Assembly: GCA_021234155.1 (NCBI GenBank)
Contig: JAJEKV010000026.1
Coordinates: 1,612,001-1,676,000 of the forward strand
Origin: Isoetes taiwanensis
Taxonomy: Eukaryota; Streptophyta; Lycopodiopsida; Isoetales; Isoetaceae
Direction of reading: 5' to 3'
Length of the DNA stretch: 64,000 nt
Part shown: positions 52,091 to 62,281 of the stretch, one piece after another
Numbering within the stretch: the stretch's first letter is position 1
Layout: each line of letters starts with the position of its first letter
Position numbers and translations under genes: made by a program
Notes under the pieces: generated by a model
Databases searched by the model: none
Told to the model about the DNA's origin: nothing
The model's input: the letters and a program-made list of their open reading frames with translations, nothing else

Positions 52091-53660
52091 TGATATCATG
52101 GTCATTGGGTTATGCCTGACATAATAAGCTTTTCACGTAATGGAAGTCCTTCAGTCTGGCCTTTGGAAAATCAGCGCAGTCATGCTAGATAAATAGTATA
52201 AAGAATCAACATATTTTGAGTCCAGTCTGAGTACGTGCAACAGAGGCAGACCTAGAGCCATGTGTACAGAGACACAAGAATTATTAAGACTTGTTCACTT
52301 CTTGCCAACTGATGAGACTGCCCATCAGGCACTAGTAGGACCTCTTATAACCTGACTATTACTAGGCCAGATCTTACTCTTGCTGTAGGTCACGTGAGTG
52401 CCCCAACATAGATGCATAGGAATGCAGCAAAGATAAATACAGATGCATCGGTCAGCAAAGGTGCTGCATTGATAGATATGAAATGTGATAAAATTTTGGC
52501 CTGTTAATTCCAACAATGCCATATCATCTAGTTTGATACCATGCACACGAGCGAAATTTTGGATCTGAAAATTCATCTAAGCAATGGTAATTCACATGTT
52601 AAGGATGTAATGCATGTGGCTTAGTGTCTTTATGTCATTCCGAGTCATATTATGCAGGGCCAGTTTTAGGAATCCTTAAGCTGGCTTTGAGATACCTCCT
52701 GTTCTTTGTCTTATGTCAGAAATGTGGTTGGTTTATTTTTTTTCTCAAAGTTCACTTTATCCAATTCTAAGCCCATGCTATGGGCGATGAATCTTAGCCT
52801 GACACTTGATGAAAGTAAAAGTTTGTACATAGCCCGAACCTTCTTTTTCGTAATTTACTTTTCCTCCTTATCATCTGGATCTTCGATATTGGCAGTTAAA
52901 TATTTATCTGACAGAATATGGCCTGCGCTTCTGATTTCTATGGCTGCTAGAAAATATGCGGCTCACATTTCCTGTTTCCTTGCATAACCTGAGACTTCTC
53001 TCTTAATAATCCATGGCCCAGTTCATTTGAATACGAGTTACATCCAGCAAGACACAATTGCTCTTAAAAGTGCAAGATTGTGCAAGAGGATGCTAAACAC
53101 AAAACAATATGGCTTCTGACACCATCTGCCATTCTTAGTCATTTCAATTTAAATACTGATGTATCACACATTGTAAGGGATGTGATTCCTTCGGGGAGAG
53201 CGGGTGCAGGTTGCTCCATTGTAATTACATTGCTCCATTGTAATTACAGACTTATTGTGACTAATTGTACTCCCAGAGGGATTCCACGTTTGAAGCGAGT
53301 GCATCCCACAATTAAATCCGATTCGAGTACAATCTTGGCAACCATTGTATGGAGAAACTGACCCATAATAATGTCTTTTATGTTAGCACAAGGCCCTGAG
53401 TGCACTCCAGAATGCGACTTCATTTACATCTATGCGTTCTTTTTGCATCTGCTTAAAGCAATCCAGCAACAACAACAAAAGCCCCTTTTCATGCTCTGCA
53501 CGTTGTGCCATCATCATATTTCATGAAAAAATATCTTGATCAGGCTGCCAACATGCTTTCATGACACTAACAAATGTAATTTCATTTATACATATTCCCT
53601 TTTCTTCATATTTTAAAACCATTGTAAAGCCAGGCTCCAACATACTAACAAATGTAATCA
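52091..53660. other. Gene-poor stretch
   Basis: Frames at 52706-52987 and 53080-53361 (+) are open; the first contains LSDRIWPALLISMAARKYAA after a possible acceptor and may be a 3' exon of the preceding candidate gene, which I cannot prove. CATTGTAATTACA is repeated at 53217-53248. Confidence 0.3.
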
Positions 53661-53664
53661 TTTG

Positions 53665-54333
53665 TATATATTTCCTTTTCTCCGATTACCCTTGCTTTCT
53701 CTACATCCACCTCCACTTGCACCTACAGCTCCAGATCCACACGAGTCTATTATAGGTATAAATTTCAATCTAGTTTCTTCTATAAATATGCTATATACAT
53801 ATTTTGCTATATGTTGCAGGGCGTGGGCGTGGTCGTGTGGGACGTGGTAGGGGTACATCACTTATAGACTTTGAAAAAGTGCAGGTAAATATTTTTCACA
53901 CTTCCATAATAATTTAAAATAATAAACTAATATGTTTGACTTGTAGGTCAGAATATTTAAGTATCCTATAGGCTCTAGGATATTAGAGAGCTCACCAGAT
54001 GTACCTGCTTTGGTGGTAAGCTCGACGGGACGACATCTCTCGATGCCATGATGACAGAGACGGAGACAGTGGTAGTTGTGCCTACCAATAGACTTTGCGT
54101 ACTTGTATTTTGTATACTGCGTATGGTAATGTTGCAGGGCGTGGGCGTGGTCGTGTGGGACGTGGTAGGGGTACATCACTTATAGACTTTGAAAAAGTGC
54201 AGGTAAATATTTTTCACACTTCCATAATAATTTAAAATAATAAACTAATATGTTTGACTTGTAGGTCAGAATATTTAAGTATCCTATAGGCTCTAGGATA
54301 TTAGAGAGCTCGCCAGATGTACCTGCTTTGGTG
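53665..54333 (+). CDS. RG-rich gene fragment with a duplicated two-exon cassette
   Basis: A proline-rich exon ending PPPLAPTAPDPHESII (donor after 53755) joins in phase to exon a (53820-53884), which completes Gly and reads RGRGRVGRGRGTSLIDFEKV. This joins to exon b (53947-54015: VRIFKYPIGSRILESSPDVP and ALV, donor GTAAGC). Both small exons, with their introns, are repeated 318 bp downstream as 54138-54202 and 54265-54333. RG repeats are usual in RNA- or DNA-binding proteins. Exon b to the second exon a also keeps phase, so a protein with the cassette twice could be made. I do not recognise the family and see no start or stop exon with confidence. Confidence 0.4.
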
Positions 54334-54441
54334 GTAAGCTCGACGGGACGACATCTCTCGATGCCATGATGACAGAGACAGAGACAGTGGTAGTTGTGCC
54401 TACCAATAGACTTTGCGTACTTGTATTTTGTATATTGCGTA
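53813..54441 (+). repeat. Tandem duplication, 2 x 318 bp
   Basis: Copies 53813-54130 and 54131-54441 begin GTTGCAGGGCGTGGGCGTGG and differ at only a few bases. Confidence 0.95.
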
Positions 54442-54479
54442 TGTACCTTATATTATCAATCATATATATGTTCTTATGT

Positions 54480-54745
54480 TTGTCGCACTTATCCGACCGT
54501 CCATCTGAGATCTGACGGCTCACGCGGCTTTGGGACGTGTCCTACGGCCCAGATGGGTTGGGAGTTTATATATAGATTCTATATAGACGATCCTACGGTC
54601 CAGGTTGATCTGATCCTGACCGTCGGTCCGAGATCCTACGGCTCAGGTTGCTTGGGGACACATCCTACGGTGCACATAGTTTTGGGAATTATATGTAATA
54701 GATCCTACGGCTCATATTGCTTTTATATCTTGATCGTTGATCGAG
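54480..54745. repeat. Degenerate tandem repeat (GATCCTACGGCTCA)
   Basis: GATC(C)TACGG.(C/G)CA(G/C)(A/G)T(T)(T/G)G-like words recur about every 60-70 bp, separated by GACCGTC or TATATAGA. CCGTCCATCTGAGATCTGACGG at the left is an imperfect hairpin related in wording to the motif at 1133-1159. Confidence 0.55.
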
Positions 54746-54799
54746 TCTCATGTTGAATGCTCGTCCCTTAAGGAAAGGCTTTTAAAAATTTTTATGTTA

Positions 54800-54862
54800 T
54801 TAGGGGGATTCGAACCCTAGAACCAAACCCCCCAAACCCACCACTCTAACCACTAGACCAAA
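54800..54862 (-). repeat. tRNA-derived SINE head or tRNA pseudogene
   Basis: On the minus strand, TAGTGGTTAGAGTGG (54841-54855) fits the pol III A box and GGTTCGAATCC (54806-54816) is an exact B box, separated as in tRNA-derived SINEs. The GGG-rich spacer does not give a normal anticodon arm, and the ends do not pair, so it is not a working tRNA gene. Confidence 0.6.
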
Positions 54863-54899
54863 CATTAATTCCATGAATAATTTATGTTTCAAATATACT

Positions 54900-55410
54900 T
54901 AAGGGTAATGTTCTGATTAAGATAAAATAGAATATAGCATTCTAGATAGTTCAAGAAAGTTCTAGAATGTTCTGGAGGCTCTAAAAAGTTCTAAAATCTT
55001 CTAGAATGTTCTAGATAGTTCCAGAATATTCTAGAAGGTTTTGGAATATAAGAGAATCTAAGAGAATCCTTCCAGAAAGTCCCAAATTGTTCTAATAAGT
55101 TCTAGAATGTAGGGGAATCTTCGAAAATGTAAGGGAATAGGGAAATACTTCATAATAAAGGTGTACAATATAAATCTTGAAAAAAAAAATGTTCTAGATG
55201 CTCAGGGCAAGAGCCTCAGCCTAAAAATAGAAAGTGCTTTAGAAATGTTGCACAGATCCAAAATAAATTATTTTGGAAGGTTCTAAATACTCATGGGTAA
55301 GCACCTCAATCAAAATAGAAAATTCTAAGAGAATTTGGGGGAATCTTCATGAATGCTAAATATAGTACACGAAATGTTGAAGAATATAGAAGAATCACAA
55401 GAGAATCTCA
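54900..55410 (+). repeat. Degenerate GAATCT / AGAATGTTCT repeats
   Basis: Words AGTTCTAGAATGTTCT and GAATCTAAGAGAATC occur every 10-20 bp. The array is related in style to the GAATCT family but shifted toward TTCTAGAA, without head or tail. Confidence 0.6.
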
Positions 55411-55495
55411 GTAGAATCGTTGGTTATCTAGAGCACGACAGGGCCTTGCACCGTAAGAACATGCTAAAACTGGAACAATGTGCCGTAGGACGCAT

Positions 55496-55575
55496 TAAAT
55501 TTCTTGTTTATATATCAGTTATATATACAAGAAATTTATCGCGGCGGCCAAGGCCGCCGCGAACATTTCTTTGGC
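55496..55575. repeat. GC-rich palindrome, copy 2, with AT-rich inverted repeat
   Basis: CGCGGCGGCC (55540-55549), loop AA, GGCCGCCGCG (55552-55561). On its left AAATTTCTTGT at 55498-55508 and ACAAGAAATTT at 55527-55537 form an 11-bp inverted repeat. The reverse complement of the block equals 13244-13285 apart from the loop and a few flanking bases. Confidence 0.75.
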
Positions 55576-56872
55576 TCCAAACCTACCCAGTAGTGAATTA
55601 TTACTAATGTCTTAACATTTGATAAATTTCTAAACTAGATTTGCATATGGAGTGGTTTGTGGGTACCCAAAAGTTATAGTGAAACCATAGAGATGGAGAT
55701 AGTTCTACTGTTTTCATTTGATGGATGTGAATCGAATAGGTTTTGCTCTTAGAGATAGATAAAAAAATTGCATAGATCATTGGATAAATAGAAGGGATCT
55801 GATGTCAATTTGGAAAAGTTTAATAAGGCTATGTATGCACCACAAGGAAAAGGGCTTTAAAAGCTTTCGAAGCCAAGTAATTAAATTAACATTAATAAAA
55901 ATGGGATCAAAGGCTTTGTCAGTGTGACGAATATTAAGTTGCATTATAAAATGTACACCAGGCATTAAGACACAACCATTGAGAGATATCCTTTAAGAGA
56001 TTTTATATGCACCATGCACTTGAGATGAATCGAAATATTTAAGCGAATATAGTAAGAAAATTGTTGTGCTTTGACAATTCCTTTTATAGCTATCCAAGGC
56101 TATGTGCAGTCCATTCATTCACAAAATTAGCATGCCCATTGTACATCTTAGGGATATGTTGCATTTGAAGAGATCTCATTGACATTGCAAGCCTCTTGGA
56201 CTTGGACATTACACAAATGGGCTCCAGATGGATTTGTCTTCAAATTCTAATTGCTCTTATTATTAACGATATGCTCTTTAATAATAAAGAATATAAAAAC
56301 AAAGAGGGAAATAGAAGGATTTTATTAACCACCTGTAGGGTCTATTAGACGGCATTATAAACCTGCAAGCCTCCTAGTCGCTTAACATGCACTATTGTTA
56401 TAAAGCATTACCACGAATTTTAATTTATTGCCATCTTGGCTGATGTAAAGATAAGATCTGATGTCAGCACTTGGCTCTATTGATTTTCTTCTCTGTTGGG
56501 CTGCTTGTGCTTTCGAGTCTCTGATTGTTTTATTCTCTTGGAAGTTGGTAATATGACTCCCTTAATATCTGCAGATTTCCTTCTTTTCAGTGAACCCCCT
56601 CCGTTGGATCATCTCTTTGTTGTGGCTCTTCACTAGCAGGCAAAAGTGAAAGTGAAGTTCTCTGCTTGCCTTGGGGCTTTCGGACAGTAGATACTTCTTT
56701 CTTCATTAAGGCTCTTTCATTTTTTGGCCAAGTTCATGAACAAATAATAGAGTTGGATTTCTAAATAGGCAATGGTATCTTCTTCTGATGATGTAGTGAG
56801 CAGGGCAGGTAAAGATACTGAGACTCCACTATGAACTGGTGAAAAGACACCCTAAAGTGTCCTATAGGCACG
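55576..56872. other. Gene-free stretch
   Basis: AT-rich, no recognisable gene, only frames under 65 codons. Confidence 0.35.
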
Positions 56873-57057
56873 ATTATATTGCAATCGTGGTATTTATCAA
56901 CCACCGTCATGTTGAAATAAAAAAAACTCCGTGTATTTTTTCTCTCAATGTGGTTTTAACATGACACTCACTAAAAAATTCGTTAAGTCCACAAAAACCT
57001 CGTGTATTTTTTTTGGTTCAAACATGACGGTGGTTGATAAATACCACGATTATATTG
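56873..57057. mobile_element. 167-bp MITE with 9-bp target-site duplication
   Basis: The element 56882-57048 is flanked by ATTATATTG on both sides (56873-56881 and 57049-57057). Its ends are inverted: CGTGGTATTTATCAACCACC plus GTCATGTTGAA on the left and the reverse complement on the right, with one extra A. A 9-bp duplication points to the Mutator-like superfamily. Inside, GTGTATTTTTT occurs twice in direct orientation. Confidence 0.8.
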
Positions 57058-58440
57058 AAACTTTAACTTATTTGGAAGGTCAATATTAGATAGCCTGCTG
57101 GTCTGTAAATGCCGCCATCAGCTGAGTTTTTAAAATTGTCTTTTGAAAGATAACTCTGCACCCAAAACAGGATTTCCAGCCCCACAATCAGATTTAAGGC
57201 TAAACTGTGTTTCCTATCCCTTTACAACATTTACCATTCTAAACGTAATGGTAGCCTTGCTCAGAAATGCAGCCTGCTGGAAGAGTCATGCCTAGGTCTA
57301 GAATGAAAAATTGGAAATCTAGCAAGGGAAAAAACGAAAGAGCAGAGCAGAAGGCTGCACCCAATTTTAGCCGAAAGTAGCCTCTGAAGATTTGCAATTC
57401 CAGAATTTGCCCGGGCAAATGCATGGCAACTTAATCTCCACTTTTCACAATCAAGAAATCCCCGGCGAGAAATCCCTGGATCATATCTGTTTCAGGCTGT
57501 TTATGCTACATTTGTAGACCTCTATAGGGTCAAGCACAGGCATATCAAGAGCGAAACCCAGAAAATTGTCTTGAGGGAACAGCCTGTAGCTTTAACCTAT
57601 AATACCCAAACTGAAACCCATATACCTCTAGGAAAATTCAACTGAGCAGTACCAATGGCTGCTCCTGTACGCGTATCTAGCCGGCCATGAACATGCTTTG
57701 TCTCCAAAATTAGTCAGTTGAACTGGAAAAAGGAATCTGAAGGCATAGTGACGAGTTATCGAGGAGAAACTTCTCTTTTGCATGCAGGTATAAATGCTTA
57801 GAAACAGAGGAAGAAAAACGAGTTTGTGGAGCAACAACGGCAAGGCGTCAATTGATAACAATACTACGATTGTCTAACAGCCATAAAGTTCGCAGGCAGA
57901 GCAAGTCGTGTTGCAAAAAGGAGAAGTTTCCAGAACCTTTGGTTCTAGTCCAGAGCATGCTCTTACAAACCCTAATCCAGAGCATTCTTAAAAACTCTGC
58001 CCCTTAAAAGCCCTGCCACTGCTTAAAACCATCACAGGAAAGAGCTCTCCGTTGGAAAGACAGTCAGACCACAAATTTTCAAGCATGACTATACACGTCC
58101 GACCACAAGTATGACCACACACGCCTTATTTCTTTCATAAGGGTTAGGCAAAACAAAGACACTTCGACGAAGAGATGACCGCCACAATCAGAATTCCAAA
58201 CCTAATGTGTCGAGAAGCATCGACGGGCTGTTGCAGAGCAAACCTCTTTTATATTAAAAGAAGAAGCTTCTAGAGCAACAAAGAAGCTGGTTCCACCTTC
58301 CAGGCTTCCAGAACAACCCAGAAACCCCAGCTTATTTTCCACCTGTCTAGATTTTTATGTTGCCACGTGTCTTTAAACAATTGAAATTTTAAAACCTTCA
58401 AGCTAGCCCCTTCCCTCCCTTATTACAATTATATATTAGA
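57058..58440. other. Gene-free stretch
   Basis: No gene recognised. Minus-strand frames 57239-57424 and 57628-57861 have hydrophobic stretches but no family motif. 57950-58030 has repeated CCAGAGCAT/CTTAAAA words. Confidence 0.35.
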
Positions 58441-60317
58441 GATAAAGGTATATCATAAAACTTTTCTATATAATGTGTTTGATTCTTACATGCCCGGATG
58501 CCGTCCGTTTAAGGTGGGTCCAGTGAGGTGGCAGCATCAGAGCCATCCATTCCTTATGGGCATGCATGCAGGCATGCATGGGTCATGCATGGGGGCATGC
58601 ACCACATCCCCGGACCGTTGGATCAAAAGGGGAGGATAAATCCTAGCCCTTGGTTTTTTATGAGGAAGGTGCAAGGAAGGTCCCTTAAAGTGACTTTGGT
58701 GTAGCAGATCTTAACCGTTAGATCAAAAGGTGAGCATAAATCTTAGCCATTGATTTTTTAATATTAAATTGATTTTTTTTTTAAGGAGGTGAGGTGTCAC
58801 CCTCATTAATAAAAAAGGTAATGAGGTGGCAAAACATTTATGAGTGGACTTTCTATGAAGCTTCCTTCTGTTTAATCGCCTTCAAAGGTACGTAGCTTGC
58901 AGTAGAGGGATCGGATGAAGGTGGGACCCACGCCATTGGACTCCTCTCATCGAGAGCTTTCCAATGAGTGGTGGTTTGGCACAGTTCCGTTGTAGTTGGA
59001 GCCAATGTGATCGAACTCTAAGGGAATCCATAGGAATCTCGGAGAATCTAAAGGAATCTTCATAAATACTTGGAGAATCTAGAGGAATCCTGATGCAATC
59101 TTGGAGAATCTAGGGGAATCTTTATAGAATCTTAAAGAATCTAAAGGAATCTCAAGAGAATCTTAGGGAATCTATGGGAATCTCAAGAGAATCTTTGGGA
59201 ATCTATGGGAATCTCAAGAAAATCTTTGGGAATCTATGGAAATCTCAAGAGAATCTTTGGGCATCAATGGGAATCTTCTTAAAATCCTTGAGTATCTAGG
59301 GTAATCTCGATGGAATTCTGAAGAATCTTTGTAAAATCATAAGAATGTAGGGGAATCTTTGTAGAATCTTAAGGAATCTAAGGGAAGGCCAAGGGGATCT
59401 AGAAGAATCTTTATAAAATCGATAGGAATCTAGGAGATCTACATAGAATCTTAGAGAATCTAGAGAATCTCGAGGAAGTAAGAGAATGTTCATAAAGTCT
59501 TTAAGAATCTTGAAGAATCTTGATAGAATCTTGGGGAATCTAGGGAAATCTTCATAGAATCTAGGGAATCTATAGCAATCACGAAAGAATCTTTGAGAAT
59601 TTAAGGGAATCCAAAGGAATCTCCATAGAATCTTTATGAATCTAGAGGAATCTTGATGAAATCATGTAAAGTCTAAGGGAATCTTCATACGATCTTAGAG
59701 AATCTCGAGGAATCTTAAGAGAATCTTTGAGAATCTAATGGAATCTTTCTAAAAGCTTTGAGAATCAAGTGAAATATGTGGAATCTAGGAGAATCTTCAT
59801 ATAATCTAAAGCAATCTAGGAGAATCTTCACCAAATCTTGGAGAATTCAGTAGGACTATATAAAATCTTGGGGGATCTAGAGGAGTCTTAGGATAATCTT
59901 TCAGAATCTAGGATAATATCAAGAGAATCTTTGGGAATCTAAGTGATTTAAGGGAATGTTCATAAAATGTTCAAGAATCTTGATAGAATCTTGGAAAATC
60001 TAGGGAAATCTTCATAGAATCTAGGGAAATCTCTATAGAATCTTGAAGAATCTAGGGGATCCTTGTAGAATCTTAATAAATCTCAAGAGAATCTTAGAGA
60101 ATCTATGAGAATATCAAGAGAATTTCTCAGAATCTAGGGAAATATAAGGAAATTTGGAGGAATCTTCATACAATCTTGAAGAATCTAGGAGAATCTACAT
60201 AGAATCTTGATGGAGTCATAAACAACCTAGGGAAATCTTTATAAAATCTTTATTGAATGACTCTGCATTGGCTTCCCATCGAATTTGTGCAGTCCCTCAT
60301 AGTAGAACCACTTGTAT
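58441..60317 (+). mobile_element. GAATCT element, copy B
   Basis: It has the same head as copy A (58446 AAGGTATATCATAAAACTTT, CATGCATGGGTCATGCATGG, CCGTTGGATCAAAAGGGGAG), a body of GAATCT words at 10-11 bp spacing (59000-60250), and the tail AGTAGAACCACTTG followed by TA-rich repeat. Head identity with copy A is about 97 percent by eye; the body differs by block gains and losses. There is no GC-rich palindrome at its left border, so that palindrome is not part of the element. Confidence 0.8.
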
Positions 60318-60347
60318 ATATATAAATATAAATATAAATATATATAA
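60318..60347. repeat. Short TA/TAAA microsatellite at the end of copy B
   Basis: TATATATATAAATATAAATA-type sequence at the position where copy A has 125 bp of pure TA. Confidence 0.85.
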
Positions 60348-62065
60348 CAGGTTGGAGACGGTTGCAACACAAGAGCTAGTTACAGCACTTGCGAAGCTCA
60401 TACCGCTGTAGGAGATGTCAAGTACTCTGACAACACTGGCTCAAAATACTAAGAGCGGTGTAGTCTCCTTTATTGCATTGGTGGCCTAATTTGCTATGGC
60501 ACCACTCTGTACTCTTTTCTTGTACGGATGCAATAGAGCAATATCTTGAAGTGCCCCTATAATTAAGGGCATAATTGGTTGCCAATAATACAATGGCACC
60601 ATGACTACTAAAGCTGTGTATTTGGCTTTAAGGCACACAAGCACTATTTATTGTTTATTGTTTATTGGAGTGTGCCACTTTTTTGCAAGTGTATGGGGCT
60701 TTGCTCAATCTGACTAGGACGTGAAAATGGTATGATCCTATAGACTTTAGGGACATACAACCCTATGACGCCAATATGGCCTATGTTGTAAGTTTGCAAA
60801 TGTGCAAAAATATAAGAATATAAAAATATGTGATATGGGAGTCTTGCCTTAACGTTGTTTATGGTGAATGCTACCATTGAACATTTAAAATTGCTGAATT
60901 CCTTATGCCATTCCTTGAATTTTGCACTAAAACGTATGGTGTGAATTTCACCAAGATTTAGAGCTTATTAATCTTGGCGGGATGTCAGGAACTTGAAACA
61001 TGACATATTGCCGTATATGCCAGGATTAAACCTTATACAGGTTGTTCAGGTGGATCCTATGCACAATCTGGCAAGGATTTGAAAATGGCACACAATTTAA
61101 TTGTGGAAAACAATATTGGCAATTGTGGCAACCTAGTATACTTGAGATGCAATTAGATTGCATTATTGGCCTACGGTTGGATTTTACCTCTGGATTTAGG
61201 TTTGAGAAAAGCAAAAAAATAACGCAATGGTTTAGGGTATTTCCTTGGAAATCGATTTAGGGCTAGCAAACCCTACTTCCCGAAATCGATTTAATATTCT
61301 CTTATTATCGTGGCGCCTTAACAGGGGAATGCATGCCTTTACATATTTACATACTTAGCCTCATTTGCGGATAAACTTAGGGCAAATGATTTATTTGCTA
61401 AGGGCATCTACGAGCCTTAGCGAAATTATTTTTCTTAGACCCGGATGTGTTGGCGGTCTGCGAGAGACCGGGCGATTCCATTTTCGGATGTTGCCTGAGC
61501 CCGGCCGATTCGTTGTTAAGTGGCGGATATCAAACTCAGAAGTTTTCGGATATGACATAGCCAGATTTGGCAAGCTTTGACCTTTGAAGCCATATCCGGC
61601 TTAAAAGCATGGCGGAATGGGACGGATTGTAGCCCCCGCTATAACACAAAAAATGACGGAGCGATTCTCGGCGGTTTGATCGAGAAAAAGATGGCGAAAT
61701 TGGTGATACCATGATACAAAGGGGCATTCGATTTTGTCCGAGAGCTCTATGGCTGAGTTTTCTTGCCTGAGAATGGACAAGCAAAATGACATTTAGTCGG
61801 GCTTGACTCAACCGGGCAAAAATAAGATTTTACATGTCTACGTGTTTGGTATCTTTATGCCCTCAGATGCGGATCTGCCTTGCAAATGGGGATAAAATCT
61901 TTGGATCTATACTTAGACTTCTTGCTCATTACAAATTGATGGATGTAAGAAGATTGGTTCATATTCTTTGCCACTTTGCCAACATTAGGCGGGTCGAATT
62001 TGTTAGAATGGCAACTTGGATAGACCATGAGGTATTGTCTATTCTCTCATACTATTTGATAAGCA
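60348..62065. other. Gene-poor stretch with coding-like fragments
   Basis: 60356-60490 reads ETVATQELVTALAKLIPL, a stop, then EMSSTLTTLAQNTKSGVV, which looks like decayed coding sequence of unknown family. 61834-62175 (+) is a 113-codon frame (GDKIFGSILRLLAHYKLMDV) without a recognised motif. Minus frames around 61400-61800 are mutually overlapping and unconvincing. Confidence 0.3.
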
Positions 62066-62281
62066 ATGGCGAGAGAACCAAAACATTTGTTTGCTTTTAT
62101 CATCATTATTATTGTTGTTCTTATCAGTTATTGTGGCTATTTAGCAAGACACGAGGCCCGGCCATGTCCGTGTAGGTTTTGGCTGTACCAAAAAGCCTTG
62201 CTACTAGGTTTCGATCCACGATATGAAGGCAAAGCGATCGATTTGATGCCAAGATGGAAATTACGAATGAGGCGTATCTAG
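62066..62281 (+). CDS. Small open frame with one membrane helix
   Basis: The frame encodes 71 residues: MAREPKHLFAF, then a hydrophobic run IIIIIVVLISYCGYLA (about 12-27) that would span a membrane, then a basic C-terminus with PCPCRFW and WKLRMRRI. It overlaps the end of the 113-codon frame starting at 61834 in another frame. The isoleucine run comes from an ATC/ATT microsatellite-like stretch, which lowers confidence. Family unknown. Confidence 0.2.
   Translation: MAREPKHLFAFIIIIIVVLISYCGYLARHEARPCPCRFWLYQKALLLGFDPRYEGKAIDLMPRWKLRMRRI

Noticed and set aside
54800-54862. Functional tRNA gene
   Set aside because: Acceptor ends do not pair and no proper anticodon arm is formed; treated as a SINE or pseudogene.
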